A DNA stretch of 64,000 nucleotides from Ceratorhiza oryzae-sativae. Taxonomy: Eukaryota; Basidiomycota; Agaricomycetes; Cantharellales; Ceratobasidiaceae. Under the pieces are notes generated by a model that searched no databases, had not been told where the DNA came from, and saw nothing but the letters and a program-made list of their open reading frames with translations. Of the stretch, positions 46,841-57,835 are shown piece after piece. Both the position numbers and the translations under genes were made by a program. Position 1 is the stretch's first letter, and every line of letters begins with the position of its first letter. Location of the stretch: assembly GCA_030998015.1 (NCBI GenBank), contig JARWMV010000241.1, forward strand, positions 1,240,001-1,304,000, read 5' to 3'.

Positions 46841-48696
46841 CCATTTCCCTCCTCTTCGTCACCGTATGCAAGCACATGGGTTTCATACATATCGACAATC
46901 TCGTCTGGATCCACCCCTTCCTCCTTCATCACAGCAAACATGTCCCTTCCACCCGGCGTACTTGGCCCTCCAGACAGGAGATCTGCTTTCACTGCATTGC
47001 GCCACTTAATCTCCTTAGAATGCACATTGCGTCCGCTGCACATGGTGGATAGATGGTTGCCCTTGCCGCAGCGGGTGTAAACTCGGTTGTCTTGGCGCCA
47101 CGTGCCTGGCGTAAGTGGGAACGGCATTGACAAGGCTATATCACCTGGTGGAAGTGCATTGAACGCCGTGTTATAGGCAGACCGGCCGTCTTCAGTATCC
47201 TCAAAAGTGGTACCACGCTCAGGGGTAGCTGCTGGTAGACTGGAACGTGGAGTAAAGGGAGAGCTGAGAGCTGCACGAGCATTGGCTGGCATGGGGGTCT
47301 GCAGGGGATTAATGTTGGTGGGGGCCTGCACTGTTGAGGTAGCCAGGGGCGTGTTTGCAATTGACTGACGTGGAGCCCGGTATGGTGTGTAAGCATCGGC
47401 AAACTGGACTTGAGACCGTGCAGGAGGAGCTCGAGTGCTTGCTCGAGACGCGTAGTTCTGGTACTGGTGCCCAAGTTCGAATTGTCCAAATCGGTTATTC
47501 ATGTCTGCAACACGTTCAGCTAGTTCTCGGCGTTCAGCACGATCTTTGATGTGAAAATCAATCCAGTCCTGGTCAAGTGCAATGATGGCGGTGCAGAGAT
47601 TGTCGATTTTTGTGTATCCACGCTGGCCCTTGCCCAGAAGATCATACATGACCTGCGGTAGTGCCTCCTGCCATGTCTCCCGCACCTTGGCTGCATCACT
47701 CATGTCAAGCTTCCCTGCCAACTTCTTCCTCTCCTTTGCCCACCAAACATGATAGCGCTCCTCCCGATCTCCAACCTTGACCATTGTTCCGAGCTTCTGT
47801 TCATCGAGCTTATCACGAGTCCACTTCTCTAGGCTCTCCTCATGCAGGACCGTCTTGTCTAGCGGTGGGTATTGTGCCTGGAGTTTGGTGACAAGCTCTG
47901 GCCATGTTCCGATCTTTGAATCACTGATCATGCTCCTCACCCAGCGATGGGCTTCCGATCCCGGCCAGACCCGTTCCTTCCATAGCTCCAGCTTTTGCAA
48001 CAGATCTGGCTGGTATGGCCTGATTACTGTCTCAAAGGAATCACGCCAGTCCTCTTCTGATATCTTGTCGTCATCGTCGCCCTTGAAGAAGAGCTTCATC
48101 GCATCGAGACGTGTGCATGCTTTCTCTAGGTCATCAGCTGAGGCTGGGTTTGATGTGGATGTGGGTGGCATGGTTGGTAGCAAAGGAGGCAGTGGCGCCG
48201 CGGGTACAGTGCTTGGCGTAGGGGTATGTGGTGCGAAAAGGGCGCCTGGGGGTCTAAGATCAAAGTGTGGAGGTAGTGTTCTTGAGTTTGCACTGGTCTG
48301 AGTGATTGGTGTTGAAGGTAGCAGGAGTGGTGCCGGGGCTGCGTATCCAGTTGAGGTGCCGGGTACAAAGTTTGTGTATGGATTGCAAGGTGTTCCAAGC
48401 CAATCTCGGGTTTGAACTGGAGAGCCGTACAGTCGTTCAGTAGCGTCAGAGCCCTTGGAGTCTGAGCGTGGGCAGGGGCCAACGGTTGGTGGTGGGGTAG
48501 GGGCTTGAGAGGGGTCAGACTGAATATCGTCAACAAGTGAGAAAGGTGAGCTTAGGTTGGGCGAAGAACTGAAGCTTGGAGGAATACTGCTAAAAATGGG
48601 CTGTGTGTCCTCGGTGAGGATTACAGACTTGTCTTCAAACGAAAATGCGCTCTCAGCCGGGCTTCCGGCTCTAGTGGCTCGCCTCTTCTTAGTCAT
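46822..48696 (-). CDS. gag polyprotein of the young Ty3 element
   Basis: 624 residues. The first ~190 are Ser/Pro/Thr-rich and probably disordered. Residues about 190-400 are helical and look like a capsid (WRDSFETVIRPYQPDLLQKLELW, WVRSMISDSKIGTWPELV). A nucleocapsid-like zinc knuckle near residue 570 reads YTRCGKGNHLSTMC. The last three ligands of the CCHC pattern are there, but the first Cys position holds Tyr, a one-base change from a TGY Cys codon. The stop (46822-46824) lies just past the frameshift heptamer. The start at 48696 is the first ATG after a leader of about 160 nt from the 5' LTR. Confidence 0.94.
   Translation of the reverse strand: MTKKRRATRAGSPAESAFSFEDKSVILTEDTQPIFSSIPPSFSSSPNLSSPFSLVDDIQSDPSQAPTPPPTVGPCPRSDSKGSDATERLYGSPVQTRDWLGTPCNPYTNFVPGTSTGYAAPAPLLLPSTPITQTSANSRTLPPHFDLRPPGALFAPHTPTPSTVPAAPLPPLLPTMPPTSTSNPASADDLEKACTRLDAMKLFFKGDDDDKISEEDWRDSFETVIRPYQPDLLQKLELWKERVWPGSEAHRWVRSMISDSKIGTWPELVTKLQAQYPPLDKTVLHEESLEKWTRDKLDEQKLGTMVKVGDREERYHVWWAKERKKLAGKLDMSDAAKVRETWQEALPQVMYDLLGKGQRGYTKIDNLCTAIIALDQDWIDFHIKDRAERRELAERVADMNNRFGQFELGHQYQNYASRASTRAPPARSQVQFADAYTPYRAPRQSIANTPLATSTVQAPTNINPLQTPMPANARAALSSPFTPRSSLPAATPERGTTFEDTEDGRSAYNTAFNALPPGDIALSMPFPLTPGTWRQDNRVYTRCGKGNHLSTMCSGRNVHSKEIKWRNAVKADLLSGGPSTPGGRDMFAVMKEEGVDPDEIVDMYETHVLAYGDEEEGNGWGRQY
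46843..46849 (-). promoter_or_regulatory. -1 ribosomal frameshift heptamer GGGAAAT at gag-pol
   Basis: On the minus strand the gag codons read GAG GGA AAT GGG; the last base of GAG plus GGA AAT forms G GGA AAT, the canonical X XXY YYZ pattern. Slipping back one base puts ribosomes into the pol frame, which is open from here on. The gag stop follows about 20 nt downstream. The next bases (GGGTGGGG) are G-rich and could stall ribosomes; I have not folded them. Confidence 0.8.
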
Positions 48697-48840
48697 ATTG
48701 ACTGGGAATGCGCGAGAAGTCGCGCTCTAGGGTTCAGAAAAAAGCTAGGGACGTGTCAAGAACGCGTATTTAGGCATGATCCAGTCGCGTACAGCATAGG
48801 CGCCTTCGGAGATGTCGAAAAATGACTCAGTAGGTAGGAG

Positions 48841-48855
48841 CCACAGTCGTCACCA
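48841..48855 (-). other. candidate primer binding site of the young Ty3 element
   Basis: TGGTGACGACTGTGG on the minus strand, three bases inside the 5' LTR. It starts with the TGG that pairs with a tRNA CCA end. I cannot name the tRNA. Confidence 0.35.
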
Positions 48856-48858
48856 CGG

Positions 48859-48957
48859 TGGGGGCGTGGATGCAAGGTGGTGGTAAGTGTTAAGATTACA
48901 CGATCGAGCATACACGACTAAACCCCGGGGGCATACCCCCGGTCACCCCCTACTCCA
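48859..48957 (-). repeat. 5' LTR of the young Ty3 element (99 bp)
   Basis: Same as 42239-42337 except for one base (T at 48888). The promoter for the element must lie in these 99 bp or in the leader that follows. Confidence 0.95.
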
Positions 48958-48961
48958 ACGT

Positions 48962-50914
48962 CATGGCCGGGACGGGAGCAGGAACGTGAGTTGGCGTTTG
49001 CTGCGTTGCCCATGTCACCTCGCCGTTGATTCGTTCCGAGTATTATAACATGCCTGGCTGGGCGATCGGGTCTATCTATCGAGGCAGCGACTAAAGAATA
49101 TGTGAAATTAGCTGATGTATGTTCGAACGGAAGGCTGCTCGGGGCCAGAACAGCAAAATTACAGGAAACCCTCCAGAGAATAGTAAAGGGCAGCACTAGA
49201 AATGAGAATATTCCTATGATGGATACGGATGAAACAGTTGACATATGCAAAACGTAAGTGTGGTTTAGGTGTCGCTAACAATAAAAACGCGACTCACACA
49301 CGCGGCCCAACAGTATGGTGTCCGCCATCTAAGCGCATGACATGAACTCCGCCACCCCACGCATCTTTCGCTCCCGCCAATGTGTCACTAACCAAATGCC
49401 GGACTACCTGATATCTCAGGTACTGAGTGCGACTATGGCGCACTCCAATACGTTCGAACCACTAATATCAGGCCGGACCTTTGACCCCCAGCCATTAGTC
49501 CACTAGGGATTTGGGTGCAGTAACTCGACGTTGCATGCACTCGCGGATCTCGACGCCTCGATGTCAGATCGATTGAACTCGAGCGTGTTTTGCGTAGGCG
49601 CGGGGCATCCAGGTACCATTCGCCTTTCAAGCGCCTTCTCGTCCTAAGGTTTGAGACCCACCGGTGTGGTTGACCTGACTATAAGAATCACTCTGCATGC
49701 CGCGAGAGAGGCGCAATGCATGGCGAGACGTTTCCACCAGCGGCTAGACGTGCACTTCCAGTTCAGCGTTCAGCTGGACATGCAGGACATTAACGCCGAT
49801 CACTGGCAGAATCCCGAACAACCTCTAGCGAACAAGCAAGCATATATGCGAGATCCAGATCAGCGTGCCTTTGCAGTGGATGCTGTCAAGGCAAGAAGAA
49901 AATCTCATTTCAAAACGGATCAAATAAGCGAGCACACAATTTGCCAATCGAGCATTCAGAGCCAAGCGGCAGCCCCGGGCACTGTAAAATGTAAACGTAT
50001 CATATTTCTGCAAGAAAAAGCTTTGCTGAAAAAACGGACATAAGCCAGTCTATATAAGCATCTGATACTCTTTGGCCCGGAATGATTACATAGACCGGCT
50101 TTGGTACGATTATAATTGGCCACTTGGGGACGCGGCGGAACCTGGGATGACGAATGCCAATCCCCAGTAAGTTTCTGGCCAAAATGACAATGCCTTATTC
50201 TAGGGGGTTTCCGTACCTTCAGTGGTGCAATGCTAGCAGTAGCATTTCTCGGCTATTGTTTCAGTTTCAGCTGTCGACAAGCGGCGGTTTGAACGGACTT
50301 CCCCTCAGCAGAGATTTTCCACCTAGGCTAGGAGCAGGACAAGAAAGACAAGAGCAACGGTGAGCCTTGCCCTGGAGCCTCGTGCTTGTTGAAAGAGTGG
50401 AAAGTGTGAGGCGTGGCTCCTAGAAATTCAAGAGAACATCAGAAGAAGAACACATGTGGAATGCTATTAGCGGGATGAAAGAGCTGAGGCTAGCCTGGGG
50501 ACGAAGGCCAAATCTGCCTGGTATTCTGTCGATATGAGTGGAGTTGGGTGGCTTGGTCTATGTCGCGACCGGAGTCAAGAAGCCAGGCACACAAACAGGT
50601 TTTGCATAAATACCAGACGACAAAAAGCCGCCCTCCATATCTGGTTCCTTACTCAACTTTAGTATATCTACTATCAAAGTATTACTATGGATTAAATACC
50701 TGTTGTGAATTATTGCTTGGCATTGGGGTGACTGAACATACCCCTTGTTTTGGGGCCGCGGGAAGCACTGGCAGATCAGGCATCTGGTTCCGCAAGGAAT
50801 CTGATGCGCCACTTTGAAAATAAACTTGTGCGCCAAACTGAACAATGTTGGCGTCTTGGCTGGAGGGATGGACCAGAACTACTGGATGAGCCCGCCGATT
50901 GCATGTAGATTGGG
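48962..50914. other. stretch without a supportable gene
   Basis: About 2 kb. The longest frame (49651-50043, +, 130 codons) has no recognisable domain and no splice context. I see no repeat boundary until the pheromone unit begins near 50915. Confidence 0.5.
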
Positions 50915-51082
50915 TCCAACTATATGATATCGCATGTGGTACAGGTAATGGTACATACAACGAGTCGAGAGTGATAACATATTTCCACAACTTCATAAAT
51001 ACCACCTCGGTCTCAAGCGCGAACGAAATGCAAATGACATAAACTCTGAACAAAAAATGAGTTTGGGATAGGCAAAATCCGC

Positions 51083-51193
51083 CTAGGCAATAACGCAGTA
51101 CTGGGAACCGCTGCCGCTGTCACCTCGGTCCTGGTTGATGGGCTGCTCAACCTCAGGAGTGAAGGTGTAAACGTAGGTGGCGGCGGAATCCAT
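51083..51193 (-). CDS. mating pheromone precursor, copy A
   Basis: 36 residues, from MDSAATYVYTFTPEVEQPI to the CVIA CaaX box, with the shared NQDRGDSGSGSQYCVIA end. By family the cysteine is farnesylated and methylated and the mature peptide, probably beginning after Asp-Arg, signals to a STE3-type receptor on cells of another mating type. A TATA box lies 91 bases upstream. The protein is identical to copies B and C. The coding DNA differs from C at one silent position and from B at three silent positions. An 86-codon frame on the same strand overlaps it in another frame and is a shadow. No intron is needed. Confidence 0.92.
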   Translation of the reverse strand: MDSAATYVYTFTPEVEQPINQDRGDSGSGSQYCVIA

Positions 51194-51283
51194 GAGTGTG
51201 AGTGAGGTGTGGTAAGTAGGCGAAGTGGTGAGGCTGTAGGCGGTGTGTGACTACCTTGGAGAGCTGAAGTCAAGGCGACCTGG

Positions 51284-51291
51284 TTTATATA
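51284..51291 (-). promoter_or_regulatory. TATA box of pheromone copy A
   Basis: TATATAAA on the minus strand, at the same distance from the ATG as in copies B and C. Confidence 0.65.
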
Positions 51292-51540
51292 TGCTCAAAG
51301 TATGGCCGAGCCATGGGGTTGGAAGAGAGCAATGAGGTGTCTAGAGCTCATCATCGAAAAGGACAACAATTAGAACGAACCATTTGCGTCATTGCCCGAT
51401 CGGGGATTGAGCGCCTCGAGACAATAGAAGCCCAAGCCATGCGACGCAAACGTGAGCATGGCCAAGGCACCAATACGTATGCGCAGCCTGGGCAATTGCC
51501 GAGGGGCTCGAATATCGTCAGTGGTTTGTTTGCCCAACAG

Positions 51541-52749
51541 GTACCGGAAGCTTTGATTGGACGACAGTATCAAATCCGGGGAGATACATGTACCTCGGGT
51601 CCTACGAGATTGATCATTCTGGACAAAGAACCGAGGGTCTGATGAGGATATGAAGATGTCGAAGCTTCCGCCGTGCCGGAGCTGGGACGCTCCCAGATGC
51701 TGGGGAGTCCATCCAAAGGTCAGCGATAATGGAGAAAATAAACTTCCAGGGCTATCGGTGCGTCATGCGACACCAAGGGCTTGTGGACCGAGAGTGGTGC
51801 GTCGCATGGTCGAGAATGGGCGGCCGTTGTTTGGACGAGCCACATCGGACAGGCTAATGTTGGCTGATTCCAGGGCCTGGGCGCAAACAAATCCGATCCT
51901 ACCCCGGACAACCACAAGCGAACCTTCTCTGTGCCTCTAAGTCTATCACCGCTCGCCATATGATCAGTGTCGTTTACAGCTTGGATAAACTGTTTCTCAG
52001 ATGACAAATGGGGTGTCGACAAGCTTAGACAATGACCTGGACGACTGGCCGGATCAGCGTTACGTTTTGTGTTTGTTCAGGCGCCATGGCTATTGTGCAC
52101 TACCTGCAGGACAATGATGGTCTTGTAGGTAGGCACGCGCGATTTGGCCTTTTTTTTTAAGCCAAGCGGCCCACCAGTCGAAGCGTGAGTCCATGATGCT
52201 TGGGCAATGCAGAGTAGTGCTAACGCTGTCACAGATGGGCACATGGTCGATGTGTCTCCTCTCACCCATCCACGCCTTCGTGCTTGGTGGTCATCTGTCG
52301 GGCCCTTCTCCACCCTGCTGCCAACCGGAGGTCTGCCGAGACGTGAACGAGTGGCGTGCCTGGCCCTGGAGCGTTTTTCAAACACAAACCGCCCACGATG
52401 GCGCTCTGGGTTTCCTCATGAGCCGAGTCCAGTACTCGCACTCGATTGCAGACTTCTCTGATACCGCCGTCTATCCTTCTCTTTGATCCTCGTTCGGCTC
52501 ATTCCCACTCTTCCTTGCCTTACAGCAACGTCCGACCCTCGGAAACGCAACACCAACCTCTTTACACGCTCGCTGAGATCTGTGTATTTCCTCACGTTTG
52601 ATTTGAGACGGCCAGGGTGCGGATGCCGCGTCCAAAATCCACACATATCTCAACCCACCTGGATACACCCACTTCGACTGAGCAATTATCTCCCCCTTTG
52701 TTGATTTGGATCAGCATGACGTAGGTAGACGAGACTCGGCCCATAGTCG
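51541..52749. other. stretch without a supportable gene
   Basis: Short overlapping frames only. Frames around 52080-52470 on both strands are open for about 85-100 codons but show no recognisable domain. Confidence 0.45.
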
Positions 52750-53270
52750 AATAGATTTGCAAGCAATTGCTTTCGATCAGCACCACTTGCAATCTGGACG
52801 CTGTTCACGAAGCAACCGCTCGCTCTTGACTTTGTGCAGGCTAATGATTGGTTAGAGGTAAAGCCTCCCATCTATGTCTCTTTCCGAAGTGGAGTCCCAT
52901 CATGCAGCCGCCTGGATGCACTCAGCCACAACGCGATGCGGTGTCCCCTGAAGAGGCCGAAGCCGAACCTGGTAGGGCAATCCGTCGTCTGGGGACCGCA
53001 TGGACCAGTGCAAGGTGGCGCGAGCCGGAGCGGGGCGTTATACGTATACCAGCTTGTCCAGCAACGGTCGAGATGGGCTGGTATGTGGCTCAGTGACAGT
53101 AGTTTTAGGCTATGGCTTTGTGGCTCTGTCTCATTCGACGGAGCCGACTAGCGCCAGGCGGGATGTTGTTTTTTTTTTGCGTTTACAGGAATCAAATGTT
53201 ATTGTGCCCAGCAAATCTGTGTATATTGGGATGGGGGAATTGCATTACGTCTGTTTTCCATATTAGCAAC
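52750..53270 (+). repeat. duplicated segment R2, first copy
   Basis: Matches 56440-56940, with shared tracts such as TTGCAATCTGGAC, ACGAAGCAACCGCTC and GGAATC/GAATCAAATGT. It precedes pheromone unit B as the second copy precedes unit C. No gene is recognised in it. Confidence 0.7.
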
Positions 53271-54329
53271 ATCAGATGTCAATATCGCCCACAAGGTGCC
53301 TTAGAGCCGAGAACAGCGTTGAGGGTTCTTGGCATTTTGTCCATCGAACCTGGAGTCACGGAAATTCGTTGCACCGAGACCTGAGCTATAATGTTTTAGC
53401 GGTCAAGGAGCTGCCCTGCCCTTGTTAGATCCCGTCGGGTTGTCCTTGCTGTCGTTTTGCTGGTTGCTTGATGGTTTACACTTGAACTCATGCCGTCATT
53501 TCAAGTATTACGCTCATCACACGTTCATGCAGATCGAAAAATAACCTCTGGGAAGTTGAAAATGTAGCCGGGCAAAGGCTCGTGAGCTGCCAAGGACACA
53601 TATCGGAGCTCTGCACTCAGATTTATATTCTTAGCGCCAATGCGAACGTTTTCGTGTTCCATGTACTATCCTGGCTGCTTCACTTTCGGTTGTTCAGGAG
53701 ACAGGAGGCTATACTCCTGAGCATGAAGGATCTAAGAGATTCGTCGGAGAACTGTGAGCTCGACTGCATAAACGGTGGCCTTAAACATTTATATCTAACC
53801 TATGTATCATTAGCCGTTCTGGGCTGTGAGATAACACCCAAGTTTGCTGCGTCGGAGCCCAAATGTATGAGGAATAAAACATTTACCTCGAGTGATAGAG
53901 GAGCTAATAAAACCATAATTTGAAAAGAACTGCTAAGGGCTATAATTTACCCGTTCAGACCTACAGGTCTCCTAAGCATAGCTTGGATCGTTTACACTTA
54001 GGGATATAATCCCCTGAACAAGGTACACAACGGAAAGTGAAGATTATATTTAGACAGAAATGCGCAATTACTTCAAAAATCTGAATTCGCGTTCAGAACG
54101 CTGATGTCCTTGAGCGTTCGTGAGACTTGATCGGACTACACTTCTCGACCAGCATGAACCTTTGAGGGGCACATCTGGTCTCATGACATCTTCAATTCGC
54201 TGTTTCGAAAGCGCAGTTGCCGAGCTGAGCTGGCGTCGTTATTTTATCTGAGGATATGGTCGGGGCTCCTGGTGGGATCGGTGGCGCCGCCAATTGAAAC
54301 GGACATATGAGCAGATGTAATTTACGTCC
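53271..54329. other. spacer with repeat R3
   Basis: The part at about 53920-54160 (TATAATTTACCC, TTCAGACCTACAGGTCT) is repeated at about 56950-57180. A frame at 53582-53923 (113 codons) is not recognised. Confidence 0.5.
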
Positions 54330-54491
54330 AACCATGTGGTATTCCATGTGCTACAGGTGATAGTACATACAAAGTCTCCATAGTAACAACATCCAACGAT
54401 TCATAAATACCACCTCGGTCTCAAATGCGAACGAAATGCAAACGAAATAACCTCTGAACGAAGAAAAAGGTTTGGGATGGCCAAAATGTGC

Positions 54492-54602
54492 CTAGGCAAT
54501 AACGCAGTACTGGGAACCGCTGCCGCTGTCACCTCGGTCCTGGTTGATGGGCTGCTCAACCTCGGGAGTAAAGGTGTAAACGTAGGTGGCGGCAGAATCC
54601 AT
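54492..54602 (-). CDS. mating pheromone precursor, copy B
   Basis: Encodes the same 36-residue precursor as copies A and C, with CVIA at the end. Three codons differ silently from copy A (for Ser, Phe and Pro). Since the flanks of this unit have clearly diverged while the protein has not changed, selection on the peptide is likely. The gene has the same minus orientation and the same TATA spacing. Confidence 0.92.
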   Translation of the reverse strand: MDSAATYVYTFTPEVEQPINQDRGDSGSGSQYCVIA

Positions 54603-54692
54603 GAGTGTGAGTGAGTTGTGGTAAGTAGGCGAAGTGGTGAGGCTGTAGGCGGTGTGTGACTACCTTGGAGAGCTGAAGTCAAGGCGGCCTGG

Positions 54693-54700
54693 TTTATATA
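54693..54700 (-). promoter_or_regulatory. TATA box of pheromone copy B
   Basis: TATATAAA on the minus strand, 91 bases before the ATG. Confidence 0.65.
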
Positions 54701-55069
54701 TGCCCAACGCATGCCCAAGTTACGGTGTTGGAAGAGACGAAAGAGGTGTCGAGAGCTCATCATCATGAAGGACAATAATAAGAAGGGTCCATTTGCGCCA
54801 CCCCCTGATCGGGCATAGAGCACTCGGTGACAATAGAAGCTCGAGCCATGCGATGTAAACGTGAGCATGTCCGAGGCACGGATGGATGTGCGCTCACTGG
54901 GGGCTAGAATATCGCCGGTGGTTTGTTTGCCCAATGTGCAGAGCTAGCCTTACACCAAGACCCTTCACCGAAGCATCTTTATGTGACAGCGAGCGTCTCC
55001 ACGACTCGATCCTCCCAGAGCGGGATCGGGGTGGCTTATACCAAAAGGGGCTCAAATCTGATTCACCAC

Positions 55070-56439
55070 TTTGCGATCGGCATCGAGCCTGCACGGCCAA
55101 AATGGGTCCCAATCAGCCGCACACCAACTGTCCAGTATTTAATTCCCGATGCGAAAAATAAATTACAACTACGGTGTCACAAGGGGCCCACCCATGCCCT
55201 CCCCAGAATATGGGACGTCATGGCTATGCGGAATGTACGTTCAAGGGATAAGATAAGTGATCTCGGCAACGTCCTTGAGACCCGGATGTAGCCTATCCCA
55301 TATTATCGCCGTCAATTGAGCAATTTGAGTGCCCTTTTAGTACAGGCATGAAGTATTGATATAGCCTTATCGCTCGCTATTAAATGAGCCACATATTCAT
55401 GTATGCGTTTCGAGCGCCCATGAATAGCCGAACTTGTGCAAGCAGCCGTGCGTTTCCTTTGTAGCAAATGGCTCTCAAGTAAATCACGATGTTCTGGTAC
55501 CTTGTCCAATACCTATTGTTTACAAAACAGACTAGCTCAATACGATAATCCGCATATTCAATTATCCCAAAATGGATGAGCTACTTACAGATGATTTGTG
55601 GACGTGTTTGCGCTGTTCCATAAAATGTTTGCCTAAGATGGCTTATGCAGTATCTTGCGCGCTTGTATCTTTGTGATTGCATCGGGGCGTGGGTTTACCA
55701 ACATAATCTCTGCAAACTGTGAAGCACTGAGTTGTGATGAAGTTCCAACCCAGTCGTGTGAACCCAGCATGCCCGTGCGGCGAGGCACGCATACAATCGA
55801 TCAGGCACGTTCTCACAGAGTGCCGTCTTTACGACGGGGTTCGGCACGCCCTTCATCGCGTTTCCTCTTATTTCTCGCTGCTGCGCCTTTTCAATTCTAA
55901 GAAGGGCCTTTCTGCTGTTATCCACTTTCTCTCTCATTCGGAAGCGTTCTCTAAATTTCTGTAACTTTATGGTGTAATTTAGGTGGTCCAGTTGTGTTTC
56001 GTCTTCGCTTGTTTGTCACCGTCCCGTCCTCTTTTCTCCTCTTCTGATTCCTCTTCCGCCCGCCTTTTCTCTCTCCCTCCGAGCGGTTTGACCTCGTGTT
56101 CATATAGCTCGTTAAATATGTATTTAAAACAATCCGGTCATGTGACAGGCATATCCTCCAATGTAACCACGCGCACCAATGCGCCGTGTACAGAGGGCAC
56201 GGCAGTCGCACAAAAATTCAAATTAAATCATTGATATGGGAACCTCCTATATTTCACCCCTGCGATTTTTGCGCTTACTGGTACCTGGTTTTCAGCGAAG
56301 GGACCTTTGCAGAAAGTCCAAAATTTCTCGTTCCATCCTTGCTCGATGCAAAGGAAAACCTCTTTTAATCATTATACAGGGCACATACCAAAAATTAGAG
56401 CGCAACGGTTGGGTAAACCGCTGAACTTCGCTACCAGAA
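55070..56439 (+). repeat. duplicated segment R4, first copy
   Basis: Matches 58225-59850, starting near a shared CGATCGGCA(T/C)CGAGCCT and running through shared tracts such as CCTTATCGCTCGCT and TTTCGAGCGCCCA. It includes the LINE fragment at 55734-55964 and an AT-rich tail. Divergence is substantial. Confidence 0.7.
55734..55964 (+). pseudogene. LINE-type RNase H C-terminal fragment
   Basis: The frame contains ACPCGEARIQSIRHVLTECRLYD and closes with SKKGLSAVIHFLSHSEAFSKFL. This is the CxC...H...C region and closing motif of the C-terminal part of Tad-like LINE reverse transcriptases. The catalytic part is missing. It lies within R4, and the equivalent fragment in the second R4 copy is at 58900-59331. 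It is unlikely to be a gene in its own right. Confidence 0.8.
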
Positions 56440-56940
56440 ATTGAAGAATTTTTTCATAAGAGCCGAATGCTGCCGCCGCTGCTCTCAGAACGACTTGCAA
56501 TCTGGACCTACTCACGAAGCAACCGCTCCCTCTCGACTCCATGCAGGCTGGCGATTGTTCTGAAGAATGATTAGAATTTAAGTCTACATCTATGTTTCTT
56601 TCCGACTTGGAGTTCCACGCAACCGCCTGGATGCACTCAGTCGCAAGTGACACAGCGTCCCTCGGACAGGTCGAAGCCGAACCTGATAAGGTAATGTGGC
56701 GGAGCCGGAGCGGGGCGTTGTGCATCTATCACGCTGTCCAGCAACGGTCGAGACGGGCGTGTGTGGGGCTCACTAACAGTGGGTTTATATTATAGATTGG
56801 TGGCTACGTATATGAAGCAGAGTCTACTGGTACCGAGCGGTGAGGCTGGTTTTTCGTTGCATTTGCAGGAATCGAATGTGATTTGCCCAGCAAATCTGTG
56901 TATATTTCGATGGGGTCATGTCATTGATAGAGGGGGCAAC
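56440..56940 (+). repeat. duplicated segment R2, second copy
   Basis: Counterpart of 52750-53270. A short remnant of a third copy appears near 59835-59885 (CATAAGAGCCGAATACTGCCGC). Confidence 0.7.
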
Positions 56941-57626
56941 GGCGTCATAATTTGAAGAGACCTGCTAGAGCCTATAATTTACCCATTCAGACCTACAGGT
57001 CTGCTACGCATGACTAGGATCGTTCACTCATAATTCGCTGAACAAGGTATACAAGGGAAAGTGATGCCGCCAAGCTTATGTGTAAACAAAAATACCCGCA
57101 TTATTTCATGAATCTGAATTTACGCTCAGAATTCTGACGTCTTTGACAGTTCTTGAGACTTCAAGGAATATATTTCTTGAATAGCACGAGCTTTCGATCA
57201 GCACACCAGGTCTAGCTTACATTCTGGTTCTTGAATATCATCTAGCATCTGGGCTGCAGACATCGTCTAGCTCAGAGCTTAGCGAAAACCCTAGCCAATC
57301 GGACGTCTAGTTTGACGACATATTAAACCCACTGCTTCAAAACCACAGTTACCGAGCTGAACTAGCGTTATCATCTTATCTGAGGAAAAGACCCATGCTC
57401 CTGGTTGAGTCGGTTGGCCCACCAATTGAAACGGATATATGAGCACATGTAATATACGTCCAACCATATGATATCGCATGTGATACAGGTAATGGTACAT
57501 ACAACGAGTCGAGAGTGATAACATATTTCCGCAAGTTCATAAATACCACCTCGGTCTCAAGCGCGAACGAAATGCAAATGACATAAACTCTGAACGAAAA
57601 ATGAGTTTGGGATAGGCAAAATCCGC

Positions 57627-57737
57627 CTAGGCAATGACGCAGTACTGGGAACCGCTGCCGCTGTCACCTCGGTCCTGGTTGATGGGCTGCTCAACCTCAG
57701 GAGTGAAGGTGTAAACGTAGGTGGCGGCGGAATCCAT
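57627..57737 (-). CDS. mating pheromone precursor, copy C
   Basis: The same 36-residue precursor ending in CVIA. It differs from copy A at one silent base (the Val codon of the CaaX box). It is minus-strand, with the TATA box at the conserved spacing. Three genes for the same ligand raise its dose; redundancy of this kind is common at basidiomycete pheromone/receptor loci. Confidence 0.92.
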   Translation of the reverse strand: MDSAATYVYTFTPEVEQPINQDRGDSGSGSQYCVIA

Positions 57738-57827
57738 GAGTGTGAGTGAGGTGTGGTAAGTAGGCGAAGTGGTGAGGCTGTAGGCGGTGTGTGACTACCT
57801 TGGAGAGCTGAAGTCAAGGCGACCTGG

Positions 57828-57835
57828 TTTATATA
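57828..57835 (-). promoter_or_regulatory. TATA box of pheromone copy C
   Basis: TATATAAA on the minus strand, 91 bases before the ATG. Confidence 0.65.

Larger units (their letters stand above)
42239..48957 (-). mobile_element. intact young Ty3 retrotransposon with 99-bp LTRs
   Basis: A 6,719-bp element coding on the minus strand, with identical-length 99-bp LTRs, a 624-codon gag and a 1443-codon pol, both open throughout. The LTRs differ at one position (C at 42268 against T at 48888, in a CpG context). The flanking target duplication is ACGT (42235-42238 and 48958-48961). Pol has the Ty3 order protease, RT, RNase H, integrase. No chromodomain is seen. Normal CpG content and near-identical LTRs indicate a recent insertion that has escaped the mutation seen in the 11-22 kb element. 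The LTRs are very short for an autonomous Ty3 element. Confidence 0.96.
50915..51540 (-). repeat. pheromone duplication unit, copy A
   Basis: Aligns with 57430-58085 almost base for base over the first 400 bases and with 54330-54950 less closely. It includes the pheromone gene, its promoter and about 250 bases of upstream DNA. Confidence 0.85.
54330..54950 (-). repeat. pheromone duplication unit, copy B
   Basis: Same content as copies A and C but more diverged outside the coding sequence, so it appears to be the older copy. Confidence 0.85.

Noticed and set aside
51013..51273. 86-codon minus-strand frame rich in Pro/Ser/Thr, repeated at 57557-57817 and in longer form at 54401-54934
   Set aside because: It overlaps the pheromone genes in a different frame; its repetition merely follows the duplication of those genes.
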